In this document: positions 8,998 to 17,302 of the stretch, piece by piece
How positions within the stretch are numbered: the first letter of the stretch is position 1
Layout of the letters: each line of letters opens with the position of its first letter
NCBI RefSeq assembly: GCF_000312125.1
Contig: NZ_HE978644.1
Coordinates: 398,434 to 462,433, forward strand
Length of the DNA stretch: 64,000 nt
Source of the DNA: Timonella senegalensis JC301
Lineage (GTDB): Bacteria; Actinomycetota; Actinomycetes; Actinomycetales; Cellulomonadaceae
Reading direction: 5' to 3'
Translations under genes and position numbers: made by a program
Notes under the pieces: generated by a model
Told to the model about the DNA's origin: nothing
The model's database searches: none
The model's input: the letters and a program-made list of their open reading frames with translations, nothing else

Positions 8998-9128
8998 TGT
9001 GCTCCGGGGTCGGTGAAATTCCGAACCGGCGGTTATAGTCCGCGACCCGCACAAACCCGCAAGGGTTTGCGCGGTTGAGCTGGTGAAATTCCAGCACCGA
9101 CAGTCAAAGTCTGGATGGGAGAAGCACT
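8998..9128 (+). ncRNA. FMN riboswitch (RFN element), aptamer domain
   Basis: The conserved six-stem FMN aptamer is readable directly. The closing stem pairs GTGC (8999-9002) with GCAC (9124-9127). Inside are the signature segments GGGGTCGGTGAAATTCCGAA, ACCGGCGGT, AGTCCGCGACCCG, GCTGGTGAAATTCCAGCACC, GACAGTCAAAGTCTGGATG and GGAGAAGCAC in the correct order. A variable arm (AAACCCGCAAGGGTTT) lies in the middle. It senses flavin mononucleotide and sits in the leader of a PnuC-type transporter gene, which identifies the cargo as riboflavin or a related flavin. Confidence 0.97.
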
Positions 9129-9190
9129 CAAACGGCCTTGCCGTACCTGCGTTTTGTGTATTCCGACGCGGGCACGATCGGCATGCGCCC

Positions 9191-9234
9191 GTCCTCCCCG
9201 AAAGTGCAGTTCGATTTCGGAAGGAGGATTTTTT
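9191..9234 (+). promoter_or_regulatory. Riboswitch expression platform: SD-masking hairpin with T run
   Basis: GTCCTCC-CCGAAA (9191-9203) can pair with TTTCGG-AA-GGAGGAT (9215-9229), giving 13 pairs with a two-base AA bulge. The 3' arm contains the Shine-Dalgarno AAGGAGG (9221-9227) of the downstream gene, and the stem runs into six T (9229-9234). The hairpin can therefore hide the ribosome binding site and also looks like an intrinsic terminator. FMN binding is expected to favour it. Confidence 0.8.
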
Positions 9235-9239
9235 AGTTT

Positions 9240-9911
9240 ATGGGCATCATCGAGTGGCTATTCAACGCCCAACTCCACATTGGCGACCAGGCGATCATGT
9301 GGCGTGAACTCATCGGAAACCTGTTCGGCCTCGCCTCCGCGCTCGGCGGCATGCGGCGCAAGGTGTGGGCGTGGCCCGTGGGAATCGCAGGAAACCTTCT
9401 GCTCTTCACTGTGTTCATGGGTTCCCTGTTCAATGACACCAACCACGTCAACCTGCTTGGGCAGGCCGGGCGTCAGGTCATGTTCATCATCGTGTCGATC
9501 TACGGTTGGTACCAGTGGAAGACCCGCACGGACCAGACCAGCCAGGAAGCGGTCGTGCCCAAGTGGGCCGGCACCTGGCAGCGGGTCGGCCTCGTTGCGG
9601 CGATGTTCGGTGGAACCCTCGCTCTGACCCCGTTGTTCCGTGCTCTGGGCTCCTATGAGCCCGTGTGGGCAGACGCCTGGATCTTCATGGGCTCCCTGCT
9701 TGCAACCTGGGGCATGGCTAAGGGGTGGACCGAGTTCTGGCTCATCTGGGTAGCAGTTGACATCGTGGGAGTGCCCCTGCTGTTCTCCGCGGGATACTAC
9801 GCAACAGGTCTCATGTACGTGTTCTACGGAGTCTTTACGCTCTCCGGATTCTTTGTGTGGTGGCGAGTCCAACGCAAGGAAAAGGCGGAAGGAACGGTCC
9901 TCGCGCACTAG
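9240..9911 (+). CDS. ribM: PnuC-family transporter, predicted riboflavin transporter (RibM/PnuX type)
   Basis: Integral membrane transporter of 223 residues with about seven hydrophobic segments and the PnuC-family signatures WRELIGNLFGLASALGG, VWAWPVGIAGNLLLF and GWYQWK. PnuC proteins carry vitamin precursors by facilitated diffusion. The usual substrate is nicotinamide riboside, but actinobacterial members placed behind FMN riboswitches (RibM/PnuX) carry riboflavin. The riboswitch directly upstream supports the flavin assignment here; the protein sequence alone would not decide it. The ATG at 9240 follows AAGGAGG at 9221-9227, the sequence masked in the riboswitch hairpin. Monocistronic, followed by a very strong terminator. 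Expected to be repressed when FMN is abundant. Confidence 0.9.
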   Translation: MGIIEWLFNAQLHIGDQAIMWRELIGNLFGLASALGGMRRKVWAWPVGIAGNLLLFTVFMGSLFNDTNHVNLLGQAGRQVMFIIVSIYGWYQWKTRTDQTSQEAVVPKWAGTWQRVGLVAAMFGGTLALTPLFRALGSYEPVWADAWIFMGSLLATWGMAKGWTEFWLIWVAVDIVGVPLLFSAGYYATGLMYVFYGVFTLSGFFVWWRVQRKEKAEGTVLAH

Positions 9912-9921
9912 CGAAGATGGT

Positions 9922-9965
9922 CAAACGTGGGGGCGGGGCGCACATGCGCCCCGCCCCCACGTTTG
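9922..9965. terminator. Strong hairpin terminator after the riboflavin transporter
   Basis: Near-perfect stem of about 20 pairs, CAAACGTGGGGGCGGGGCGC pairing with its complement, around a tiny loop at 9943-9944. It separates the transporter gene from the convergent glycerophosphotransferase gene and can act for both strands. Confidence 0.8.
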
Positions 9966-10046
9966 CCAAGAGCTAGGTCATAGCCGCTATGTCCGACCGC
10001 TCAACTCTTCATTTCGTGGAAGACTCACGTTTCAAAAGGTCCGCGA

Positions 10047-11171
10047 TCAGGCCCCAGCGCCGTCGATGAGTTCCCGGGCGATCCGGACGATCTCGCTGGT
10101 TGCACCGGCAGCTGGGACCTCCACGTATTTGCGCGTGAACTCGCGAATCGCAGTGCGGTCGCCGGTGTCTGCTTCCAAGTCTGCAAGCAGTCCGTCGAAA
10201 CTCTTTGAGATAGGGCCGGGCATCTCCTGCACAAAGTCGATGTAGAAGTTCCGGTCCTTGGTGTACTGCTCCAGGTCGGGCGCAAACACGAATACAGGAA
10301 CATCCGCGACCCCCGCCTCAAACATGATTGAGGAGTAGTCGGTCACGAGGTAGTCGGCGATCGCGAGGAACTCGAACGCGGTGAAGCTCCTGTACCTCTG
10401 GGCAATCACGTCGTCACTACGCAGCGCCACGGGGTGAGGCTTAGCAATGAGGTTGTAGCCACTGCGCGCAAAGTACTTGTGCAGCTCGTCGGCGGCGAAC
10501 TGCTGCCCCTTGTGGAACGTAGGGGCAAAGAGCACGTTTTTGCCCGTGGCCAGCTCGGGAAATGCTTCCATCAGAGCAGCGCGCCGTTCGGCCCGCCATG
10601 CGGGATCGCGCAGCACATCGACGCGGGGGAGCGGTGCCGCATAGACCTTCTCCACGGGGGTGTCAAAGGCCTCTGCGAACGGAATCCTGCACGGCTCGGC
10701 GCTAGTGAGCACGGCGTCGTAGTTGCGGTGCATGCGCATCGCGCGTGCGATCTCGGAACTTGAGCCCTCCCCGACGTCAAGGATCGAGTAGCCGAACTTT
10801 TTCAGCGACCCGAGAGCATGCCACATCTGCAGGACCCTCAGCTCGCGCTTATGGCGTAGGACGGACACGGGGATGCAATAGGTGTCGAGAACGATCAACC
10901 GCGACGTAGCAATGTGCCTCATCTGAGTAAACACGTGCCCGAGGTATCCGACCTTCTTGGCGATCGAGGTGTGGAACTCGTAGCACAGGACCTCCACCTC
11001 CCAGTGCGGCAACTCCTCACGCAGCGCCGCTTCTAGTCGCTGAAAGTCCACGGACGGGTTGTCGCCCTGTCGTGAAATCATCGTGATCTTGTTGCGCGTG
11101 CGCATCAGCTTCATGGGCGCGTAGCACGCCGCGAGAAACGTTCTGATCAGAAATGCAATGAGGCGCTTCAT
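10047..11171 (-). CDS. CDP-glycerol glycerophosphotransferase family protein (second of pair)
   Basis: Predicted peripheral membrane transferase of the TagB/TagF type, which transfers glycerol-phosphate (or a similar polyol-phosphate) from a CDP-linked donor to a cell-wall polymer. Visible family features are LQMWHALGSLKKFGY, the fold core LFAPTFHKG, and the C-terminal donor-site motif VTDYSSIMFEAGV. I start it at ATG 11171 (MKRLIAFLIRTF), which overlaps the stop of the upstream gene by ATGA; the longer frame to 11252 lies wholly inside that gene. The first about 15 residues are hydrophobic and basic, consistent with membrane association. Length about 374 residues. No other teichoic acid genes are nearby, so the polymer is unknown. 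Confidence 0.85.
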   Translation of the reverse strand: MKRLIAFLIRTFLAACYAPMKLMRTRNKITMISRQGDNPSVDFQRLEAALREELPHWEVEVLCYEFHTSIAKKVGYLGHVFTQMRHIATSRLIVLDTYCIPVSVLRHKRELRVLQMWHALGSLKKFGYSILDVGEGSSSEIARAMRMHRNYDAVLTSAEPCRIPFAEAFDTPVEKVYAAPLPRVDVLRDPAWRAERRAALMEAFPELATGKNVLFAPTFHKGQQFAADELHKYFARSGYNLIAKPHPVALRSDDVIAQRYRSFTAFEFLAIADYLVTDYSSIMFEAGVADVPVFVFAPDLEQYTKDRNFYIDFVQEMPGPISKSFDGLLADLEADTGDRTAIREFTRKYVEVPAAGATSEIVRIARELIDGAGA

Positions 11172-12343
11172 ACCTGGTCCACACCCGTTCCGGTGCCCAA
11201 AAACGGGGCGATGAGTTGGTCGATGACGCGAGCCGTGGACCTGCCATCGCAAGCTCCCACAAAGAACTCAACAAAATCGTCGAGAGTCATGTCGCCGCCA
11301 TCGGCGGCGGTGACCGCCTCCATCAGGGAGGCGTGGTCCCGTGCCAGGGGACCAAACGTGTAGCGGTCGTACGGGTAGTAGAAGTCCCGCGCGGCCACAT
11401 ACTCCTCCAGGTCAGGGCAGAAGAACACGGTTGGCCTGCGCAGCAGGGCAAAATCAAAAATTATCGACGAATAATCTGTGACCAGCAGATCGGTGGCCAT
11501 GAGCAGCTCGTTTGTGTTGTCGTAGGCCGACAGATCGCGCAGCTGGGCGTGAGTGCGGAAGATATCCGGGAGGGTCTTCACAAAGGGGTGCGGCTTGTAG
11601 CCGATCACGAACTCGTCGCCGTGGCGGGTGATGAAGTCTTCCCAGTCCACGAGTGAGTCGTCGTAGTGGGCCTTGAGCTGGCCCACGCCGCGGAATGTAG
11701 GGGCGAACAGGAGGAGCTTCTTGTCCTTGGGAATCTCGAGTTCCGCGCGCACCCGAGCGGCTGTGTCGCGCACGAGGTCGTTGTCAAAGAAGATGTCGGT
11801 TCGAGGGATTCCCGTGGCGTGGACCTTGGCGGCATCGATCCCGAACGCCTCAGCGTAGTTGGCGCGGACCTGTTCGGAAGACACTATCGCCGCGGTGTAG
11901 TTCCTGTGGGTCTTGGAGCCCTTGATCGGGCCGCCAGGCTTGCCCGCCCTGCTGAATCCCATGGTCTTGAAGGCGCCGGAGGCGTGCCAGACCTGTAGCA
12001 ACTGGGTGCCCTTGCGGATTTTGATGGGGTAGATGGTGGGGAAGAAGTCATCCACCACAATCACCGGGCTCGTGGCCATGAGCGCACACAACTGGGCGCC
12101 CTGCCCCAGGGTGCGGCGGGCACGCAGACCGTCCTTGAGTACAGTGCGGACCTCGTACCCCCGGGCGGTAAGGGCAGTGGCGAGTGCCTTCTGATTGCCC
12201 ACGAGCGTATCGCGCGAGTCCGACAGGAAAAGCACTCTGCCGGGGACCAGCGGGCGGGTCCACGACACGAGACGATAGCCGATGATGTACGGCGTCTGGC
12301 GAAGGGTCTGGAGGATCGACTTCACCGACCAGTTTCTGGGCAT
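11168..12343 (-). CDS. CDP-glycerol glycerophosphotransferase family protein (first of pair)
   Basis: Paralogue of the downstream gene in a two-gene unit. The 391-residue protein shows LLQVWHASGAFKTMGFSR, the core motif LLFAPTFRG, and the donor-site motif VTDYSSIIFDFALL. The N-terminal part (SWTRPLVPGRVLFLSDSRDTL) is the Rossmann-like acceptor half seen in this family. It probably acts in the synthesis of a polyol-phosphate wall polymer or of a phosphoglycerol decoration on a glycan. Two adjacent non-identical copies suggest a primer enzyme plus a polymerase, as with TagB and TagF, but this is inference. ATG at 12343; no strong Shine-Dalgarno is seen. Confidence 0.85.
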   Translation of the reverse strand: MPRNWSVKSILQTLRQTPYIIGYRLVSWTRPLVPGRVLFLSDSRDTLVGNQKALATALTARGYEVRTVLKDGLRARRTLGQGAQLCALMATSPVIVVDDFFPTIYPIKIRKGTQLLQVWHASGAFKTMGFSRAGKPGGPIKGSKTHRNYTAAIVSSEQVRANYAEAFGIDAAKVHATGIPRTDIFFDNDLVRDTAARVRAELEIPKDKKLLLFAPTFRGVGQLKAHYDDSLVDWEDFITRHGDEFVIGYKPHPFVKTLPDIFRTHAQLRDLSAYDNTNELLMATDLLVTDYSSIIFDFALLRRPTVFFCPDLEEYVAARDFYYPYDRYTFGPLARDHASLMEAVTAADGGDMTLDDFVEFFVGACDGRSTARVIDQLIAPFLGTGTGVDQV

Positions 12344-12432
12344 TGGCTCATTCTATATCTCGGCTTGGCCCCATCAGTTCCGCCTGGGTTGAACTCTCCG
12401 CGGTGGGTGGCTGATGTACCAGCCAGCAAGGA

Positions 12433-12475
12433 AAATACCAGGGGCCGACTCTCACGTGTGAGAGTCGGCCCCTGG
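12433..12475 (-). terminator. Terminator of the tRNA-Arg transcript
   Basis: Perfect 18-bp stem (12438-12455 with 12458-12475, loop GT). Read on the minus strand it is followed by TATTTTCC, and it begins 7 bases after the tRNA 3' end. Confidence 0.8.
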
Positions 12476-12482
12476 TGATCGG

Positions 12483-12555
12483 TGCCCTCGATAGGATTCG
12501 AACCTACGGCCTTCTGCTCCGGAGGCAGACGCTCTATCCCCTGAGCTACGAGGGC
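12483..12555 (-). tRNA. tRNA-Arg, anticodon CCG
   Basis: On the minus strand the sequence folds as a full cloverleaf. The acceptor stem GCCCTCG pairs with CGAGGGC, followed by discriminator A. The D arm contains AGCTCAGGGGATAGAGC, the anticodon stem-loop is TCTGC-CTCCGGA-GCAGA, and the T arm has GGTTCGAATCC. The anticodon loop places CCG at positions 34-36, reading the arginine codon CGG. The 3' CCA is not fully encoded (CC then G), so it must be completed by the CCA-adding enzyme. A strong terminator follows directly. Confidence 0.97.
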
Positions 12556-12580
12556 GTGACCGCGTATAAGACTATCAGCC

Positions 12581-13276
12581 CTAGCGGACTGCTACTGCAT
12601 CACGACCGCGGGGTGTGGCCCGACTCTCAATGTAGTTCTCAAGGTAGGATCCCATCTCCTCCATTGCGAGGAACGGGTCACCCATGATGATGGCGTCAAC
12701 GAGGTCGTCGTGGTCGTCATTCACGTGCGAACGCAGGATTGTCTCCACGTTCATCCGGATCGTGTGGCTGACCGCTTCCGTCAGGGACTCGTAGAGGGAG
12801 GCGAGGACGGGGTTCTTGGAAGCGGACGCGATTGCGTTGTGCAGGGCCATGTCCGCACTCACCATGCCATCGAGGTCGCCCGAGGCGAATGCCCGGTGGC
12901 GTTCCTGGTTCGCGGTGCGAATCGCGGCGATGTCTTCATCAGTACGGTTGCGAGCCGCGAGGCGGGCGGCCTCGACCTCGAGGGAGCGGCGCACTTCAAG
13001 GACGTGCACGTAGTGGGCGTCCTCGAACTGCCTGCCGATCGCGACAGACATCTCGGAGGTTGACTTCACATACGTTCCAGAGCCTTGGCGGCGGATGAGG
13101 AGTCCCGAGTGAACGAGAGACTGGACAGCCTCACGTACTGTGTTTCGTCCAACGCCGAGGAGTTCCACGAGGAGAGGCTCGGTCGGAATCCTCTCCCCAA
13201 CCTTCCATTCCCCGGAGCGAATTCGCGAGCGCAACTGCTCGACTGCGAGTTCGATGAGGTTAGAGCGATCTGACAT
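12581..13276 (-). CDS. FadR-subfamily GntR transcriptional regulator
   Basis: Regulator of 231 residues with an N-terminal winged helix typical of GntR proteins (VGERIPTEPLLVELLGVGRNTVREAVQSLVHSGLL, then RQGSGTYV) and a C-terminal helical FCD effector domain (EVRRSLEVEAARLAARN, ADMALHNAIASASKNPVL, HDDLVDAIIMGD). The FCD domain usually binds a carboxylate ligand through a metal held by Asp/His residues; D and H positions are present in ADMALH and in VNDDHDDLVDA. It is transcribed alone and away from argS, so its target is probably itself or an unlinked catabolic operon. Nothing in the neighbourhood shows the ligand. Confidence 0.9.
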   Translation of the reverse strand: MSDRSNLIELAVEQLRSRIRSGEWKVGERIPTEPLLVELLGVGRNTVREAVQSLVHSGLLIRRQGSGTYVKSTSEMSVAIGRQFEDAHYVHVLEVRRSLEVEAARLAARNRTDEDIAAIRTANQERHRAFASGDLDGMVSADMALHNAIASASKNPVLASLYESLTEAVSHTIRMNVETILRSHVNDDHDDLVDAIIMGDPFLAMEEMGSYLENYIESRATPRGRDAVAVR

Positions 13277-13473
13277 CTCTAGTTCTCCACCTTGCTTTAC
13301 TGCGGCGCATCCTTGAGCCTGGCAGCCCGTGTGACCGCCCTGCCCCCTGAGTATGGAAGCAATGAAACAACTATAGGCTCTGAAACGGCAAGAAATGTCC
13401 CGCGGACATGACGTGGCGCCACGCAGCGCCTGTATCTAGTGGTCCAGTGGGCGGTATGGGGCGCAAAACACGT

Positions 13474-13502
13474 GGGACTCATGGGAAAGAACCCGATAGA
13501 AT
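13474..13502 (+). promoter_or_regulatory. Candidate promoter giving a leaderless argS transcript
   Basis: TAGAAT at 13497-13502 is a good -10 box, with a weak -35 (GGACTC region, 13474-13480). Transcription would begin at or next to the GTG start at 13509. No Shine-Dalgarno precedes that GTG. Confidence 0.4.
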
Positions 13503-13508
13503 CGAGCC

Positions 13509-15188
13509 GTGACTCCTCAAGAACTCAACGAAGCAATCCGCGGCGCCCTGAATGCTGCGATCAATGACGGCGTGCTGACCCTCGACCCAGCCGATCTCCC
13601 AGCAGAGATCCACGTTGAGCGTCCACGTCAGCGCGAGCATGGTGACTGGGCAACAAACATCGCCCTCCAGCTGGCCAAGAAGGGCGGCACCAACCCGCGC
13701 GCACTCGCAGACGACCTCGCGCAGCGCCTCGGCTCGACCGCCGGCGTGGCAAAGGTCGAGGTTGCGGGTCCAGGATTCTTGAACATCACCCTCGACGCTG
13801 CAGCTGCAGGCGAGCTCGCCAAGTCGATCCTTGCTGCTGGCGCTGCCTATGGCACCACGGAGACCGGCAAGGGCAAGAAGATCAACCTTGAGTTCGTCTC
13901 GGCAAACCCCACCGGACCAATCCACATCGGCGGCACCCGCTGGGCCGCTGTTGGCGACTCGCTTGCCCGCGTGCTTGAGGCAACCGGTGCCGAGGTCTGC
14001 CGTGAGTACTACTTCAACGACCACGGTGCGCAGATTGACCGCTTCGCACGCTCCCTCGTGGCTCGCGCTCTGGGGCAGGACGCACCGGAGGACGGCTACG
14101 GCGGACAGTACATCCAGGACATCGCAGACGCTGTGCTCGCAGAAGCTGCCTCCGCGGGCGATCCGGATCCGCTGACCCTGGACGAGGATGCTCGCCAGGA
14201 GTACTTCCGTGCGCAGGGCGTTGAACTCATGTTTGGTGAGATCAAGAAGTCGCTGCACGAGTTCGGTGTGGACTTCGACGTGTACTTCCACGAGAACGAC
14301 CTCTACACCACCGGTGCTGTCGACCGCGCAATCAAGCGCCTCGAGGACGCCGGCCACATGTTTGAGCAGGATGGCGCCAAGTGGCTGCGCACAACCGACT
14401 TCGGTGACGATAAGGACCGCGTGGTCATTAAGTCGGACGGCGATGCCGCCTACATCGCGGGCGACATCGCGTACTACTTGGACAAGCGCGAGCGCGGCTT
14501 CGATGAGGTCGTCATGATGCTCGGCGCCGACCACCACGGTTACATCGGACGCCTCCAGGCGGTTGCCGCCGCGTTTGGCGATACCCCACACAAGAACCTT
14601 CAGATCCTCATCGGACAGATGGTGAACCTGGTCAAGGACGGCGAGCCAATGCGCATGTCCAAGCGTGCAGGAACCGTTGTGACCCTTGAGGACCTCGTTG
14701 AGGCCGTCGGAGTGGACGCTGCGCGCTACTCCCTAGTGCGCTCCTCAGTGGACTCCTCCATCGACGTGGACCTGGACCTGCTGGCCAAGCAGACCAACGA
14801 CAACCCAGTGTTCTACGTCCAATACGCCCACGCGCGCACCGCGAACGTGGCACGCAACGCCGAGGCCGCTGGTGTGCGCCGCGAGGACGCGTTTGCGCCC
14901 GAGACCCTGACGCACCCAACTGAAGCTGCTCTGTTGGGCATGCTCACCGAGTTCCCACGCATTGTCAGCCAGGCCGCTGAACTGCGCGAGCCACACCGTA
15001 TTGCCCGCTACGCCGAAGCGCTCGCTGGCGCGTACCACAAGTGGTACGCGGAGTGCCGTGTGACCCCGCTGGGAGACCAGGACGTCACCGACACCCACCG
15101 CACGCGCCTGTGGCTCAACGACGCCACTCGCCAGGTCCTAGCAAACGCTCTGACCATGGTCGGTGTGTCCGCTCCGGAGCGCATGTGA
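13509..15188 (+). CDS. argS: Arginyl-tRNA synthetase
   Basis: Class I aminoacyl-tRNA synthetase charging tRNA-Arg. The N-terminal additional domain (residues about 1-100) precedes the catalytic core. The HIGH-type signature is [20 protein letters not shown], where the usual fourth residue is replaced by G as in actinobacterial ArgRS. The KMSKS-type loop is the variant RMSKRAGT. The C-terminal anticodon-binding helical domain ends in [10 protein letters not shown]...[12 protein letters not shown]. 559 residues is normal. The GTG start has no ribosome binding site and lies just after a -10-like box, suggesting leaderless expression. The stop overlaps the lysA start (GTGA), the same argS-lysA order found widely in actinobacteria. 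Confidence 0.97.
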   Translation: MTPQELNEAIRGALNAAINDGVLTLDPADLPAEIHVERPRQREHGDWATNIALQLAKKGGTNPRALADDLAQRLGSTAGVAKVEVAGPGFLNITLDAAAAGELAKSILAAGAAYGTTETGKGKKINLEFVSANPTGPIHIGGTRWAAVGDSLARVLEATGAEVCREYYFNDHGAQIDRFARSLVARALGQDAPEDGYGGQYIQDIADAVLAEAASAGDPDPLTLDEDARQEYFRAQGVELMFGEIKKSLHEFGVDFDVYFHENDLYTTGAVDRAIKRLEDAGHMFEQDGAKWLRTTDFGDDKDRVVIKSDGDAAYIAGDIAYYLDKRERGFDEVVMMLGADHHGYIGRLQAVAAAFGDTPHKNLQILIGQMVNLVKDGEPMRMSKRAGTVVTLEDLVEAVGVDAARYSLVRSSVDSSIDVDLDLLAKQTNDNPVFYVQYAHARTANVARNAEAAGVRREDAFAPETLTHPTEAALLGMLTEFPRIVSQAAELREPHRIARYAEALAGAYHKWYAECRVTPLGDQDVTDTHRTRLWLNDATRQVLANALTMVGVSAPERM

Positions 15189-16597
15189 GCGCCCCCGAGC
15201 AGGGCGTCGATCCAGCCGTCGTGTTGGCTGGCGGTCCGTCGCAGCGCGCTGCGCTGGCCCCTCATGTGTGGCCAGAGACCGCCGTCCTGACGGACGGCTC
15301 GATGGCTGTTGGCGGAATCGCTGTGGGCGACTTGGTTGCGCAGCACGGCACGCCGTCATTCATTATCGACGAGACCCACTTCAGGTCCCGCGCGCGGCTT
15401 TTCGTGAACTCATTTACCGAGGCCTTCGGCGCCGTTGGCACCGACGTGGACGTGTACTACGCGGGTAAATCCTTCCTGTCGGTTGCTGTTGCCAAGTGGG
15501 CCCTCGAAGAGGGCTTGCGGCTGGACACCTGCACCGGCGGAGAGATGGCAGTGGCTGAGCGCGCAGGCGTCTCCGGGGCGGCCATGGGTTTGCACGGGAA
15601 CAACAAGTCTGAGGCGGAACTGACCCGAGCAATTCGCTATGGGGTTGGGCGCATCGTGGCTGACTCGCTTGGTGAGATCGAACAGATCGCCGAGCTCGCG
15701 CTGGCAGAGGGGCGCGGGGAATCGAACCCCGTGCCCGTCATGGTCCGCGTGACCACGGGTATCCACGCAGGTGGACACGAGTTCATCTCGACGGCGCGCG
15801 AGGATCAGAAGTTTGGTCTCTCGCTCGCCGGGGGACAGGCGCTCGAAGCTCTTGAGCTCGTGCTCAAGTTCCCGCAGCTGCACCTGCTCGGCGCGCATGC
15901 GCACATCGGCAGCCAAATACAAGACTCCACGGCGTTCGAACTCAACGCACGGAAGATGCTTGAGCTTCGCGCGGAACTGGAAAAGAGTGCCGGATACGTC
16001 ATGCCGGAACTCGACCTCGGCGGGGGATACGGGATCGCATACGTTCCCGAGGACCAGCCGATCGACATTCCTGCGCTCGCGGTGACGCTCGCGAACACCA
16101 TGAAGCAGGTGGCAGATGAGCTGGGGACCACGATCCCACGAATCTCGATCGAGCCGGGCCGATCCATCGTTGGGCCGACGACGGTCACGCTCTATACGGT
16201 AGGCACCATCAAGAACGTGACCACGGACGAGGGAATCGTCCGCACGTACGTCTCTGTGGACGGCGGGATGTCTGACAACATCCGCCCAGCGCTCTACGGC
16301 GCTGTGTACACGGCACGACTAGCCAATCGCGATGGCGACGAGCAGGCAGTCCTAGCCAGAATCGTCGGAAAGCACTGTGAGTCCGGCGATATCGTGATCA
16401 ACGATGTCGCACTGCCAGCGGACGTGCGCCGCGGCGATGTCATCGCTGTGGCCGCAACGGGCGCCTACGGGCGTTCGATGGCCTCGAACTACAACAACAT
16501 CCTCAAGCCGCCGGTCATCGCGGTCAAGGACGGCGAATCGCGAGTTATCGTGCGACGCGAGACAGAGGACGACCTGCTCGCCCTCGATCTTGGCTGA
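15185..16597 (+). CDS. lysA: Diaminopimelate decarboxylase
   Basis: PLP-dependent enzyme of the alanine-racemase-like fold that converts meso-diaminopimelate to lysine. The pyridoxal lysine is in YYAGKSFLS. Other landmarks are [38 protein letters not shown] and [12 protein letters not shown]; the last two groups belong to the active site at the dimer interface. The start is the GTG at 15185 that overlaps the argS stop; the longer open frame upstream lies inside argS and is not used. About 470 residues. A strong terminator follows. The gene completes lysine biosynthesis, while the nearby hom gene diverts the same aspartate semialdehyde branch to threonine. Confidence 0.97.
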   Translation: MSAPEQGVDPAVVLAGGPSQRAALAPHVWPETAVLTDGSMAVGGIAVGDLVAQHGTPSFIIDETHFRSRARLFVNSFTEAFGAVGTDVDVYYAGKSFLSVAVAKWALEEGLRLDTCTGGEMAVAERAGVSGAAMGLHGNNKSEAELTRAIRYGVGRIVADSLGEIEQIAELALAEGRGESNPVPVMVRVTTGIHAGGHEFISTAREDQKFGLSLAGGQALEALELVLKFPQLHLLGAHAHIGSQIQDSTAFELNARKMLELRAELEKSAGYVMPELDLGGGYGIAYVPEDQPIDIPALAVTLANTMKQVADELGTTIPRISIEPGRSIVGPTTVTLYTVGTIKNVTTDEGIVRTYVSVDGGMSDNIRPALYGAVYTARLANRDGDEQAVLARIVGKHCESGDIVINDVALPADVRRGDVIAVAATGAYGRSMASNYNNILKPPVIAVKDGESRVIVRRETEDDLLALDLG

Positions 16598-16619
16598 GCA
16601 GGACTGAACTCAACGAGTC

Positions 16620-16670
16620 ACGCACGAGGAGGCGCGCACCAAGTAGGTGCGCGCCTCCTCGTGCGTTCTG
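16620..16670 (+). terminator. Terminator after lysA
   Basis: Perfect 21-bp stem: 16620-16640 (ACGCACGAGGAGG...) pairs with 16646-16666 around a five-base loop. It also lies at the end of the convergent minus-strand gene, so it probably works both ways. Confidence 0.8.
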
Positions 16671-16680
16671 TGCCGAGCGA

Positions 16681-17115
16681 CTAGGCCACCTCGGGCGATT
16701 CGGGGATCCACTCTAGGGGCAGGGCGATGTCCTCGAGTGCCGGGTGATGGTCGCCCAGGTAGCTCACCTCGAGGCCGATGACGATGCCTTCCTCGTGCCA
16801 GAGCAGGAGCAGGACATACTCCGGGGCATCGTCCATGATTTGCGCGGGCTCGAACACAAGAGGGCTGGATTCATGCGTGATGCGCTGCTTGCCGAGGCTC
16901 GCAACATCGAGGCGAAGCCGAGGGCCAATCCCTACGACGCCACCGTTGGCCTGCACGATGTCAAAGCACACCGAGCAGTGTTCTACGGCGCGAATGGCAT
17001 ACTCGTCCAACTGCTCGCGGAGCGCTTCAGCGAGGTCTGGGGCGCCCTGGGCACACGCCGAAATGCACGCGTCAAGGATCGCGCGCTGTATATCGGTTGG
17101 TGGTTCGATCGTCAT
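16681..17115 (-). CDS. Hypothetical acidic protein (144 aa)
   Basis: I do not recognise this protein. It is acidic, has no signal peptide or membrane segment, and contains two cysteines in CSVCFD. The N-terminal half is helical in character (IQRAILDACISACAQGAPDLAEALREQLDEY); the C-terminal half looks like strands (EYVLLLLWHEEGIVIGLEVSYLGDHHP). Its codon usage resembles its neighbours, and it occupies a gap between the lysA terminator and hom on the opposite strand, so it is probably a real gene. ATG at 17115. A short open frame on the opposite strand over the same bases has no support. Confidence 0.6.
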   Translation of the reverse strand: MTIEPPTDIQRAILDACISACAQGAPDLAEALREQLDEYAIRAVEHCSVCFDIVQANGGVVGIGPRLRLDVASLGKQRITHESSPLVFEPAQIMDDAPEYVLLLLWHEEGIVIGLEVSYLGDHHPALEDIALPLEWIPESPEVA

Positions 17116-17302
17116 GTCCTCACACTACGCAGGAAATCCCGCGACGTGCAGAGATCTGCTCACACAGGAATGAGCGAGTCGCACTGGTGTTAGCCTGCCG
17201 TTTCGGAGGCTGAACCAACTGTGGGGGAGCTGGGAGAACCAAGTATCCTGACCTAGCGTGATGGTTTTCCACTCCGCACCCACAAACCGAAAGGTGAATG
17301 AC

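Noticed and set aside
11171..11252. N-terminal extension of the second glycerophosphotransferase
   Set aside because: It lies inside the upstream gene, is compositionally odd, and the ATGA overlap at 11171 gives a family-like start.
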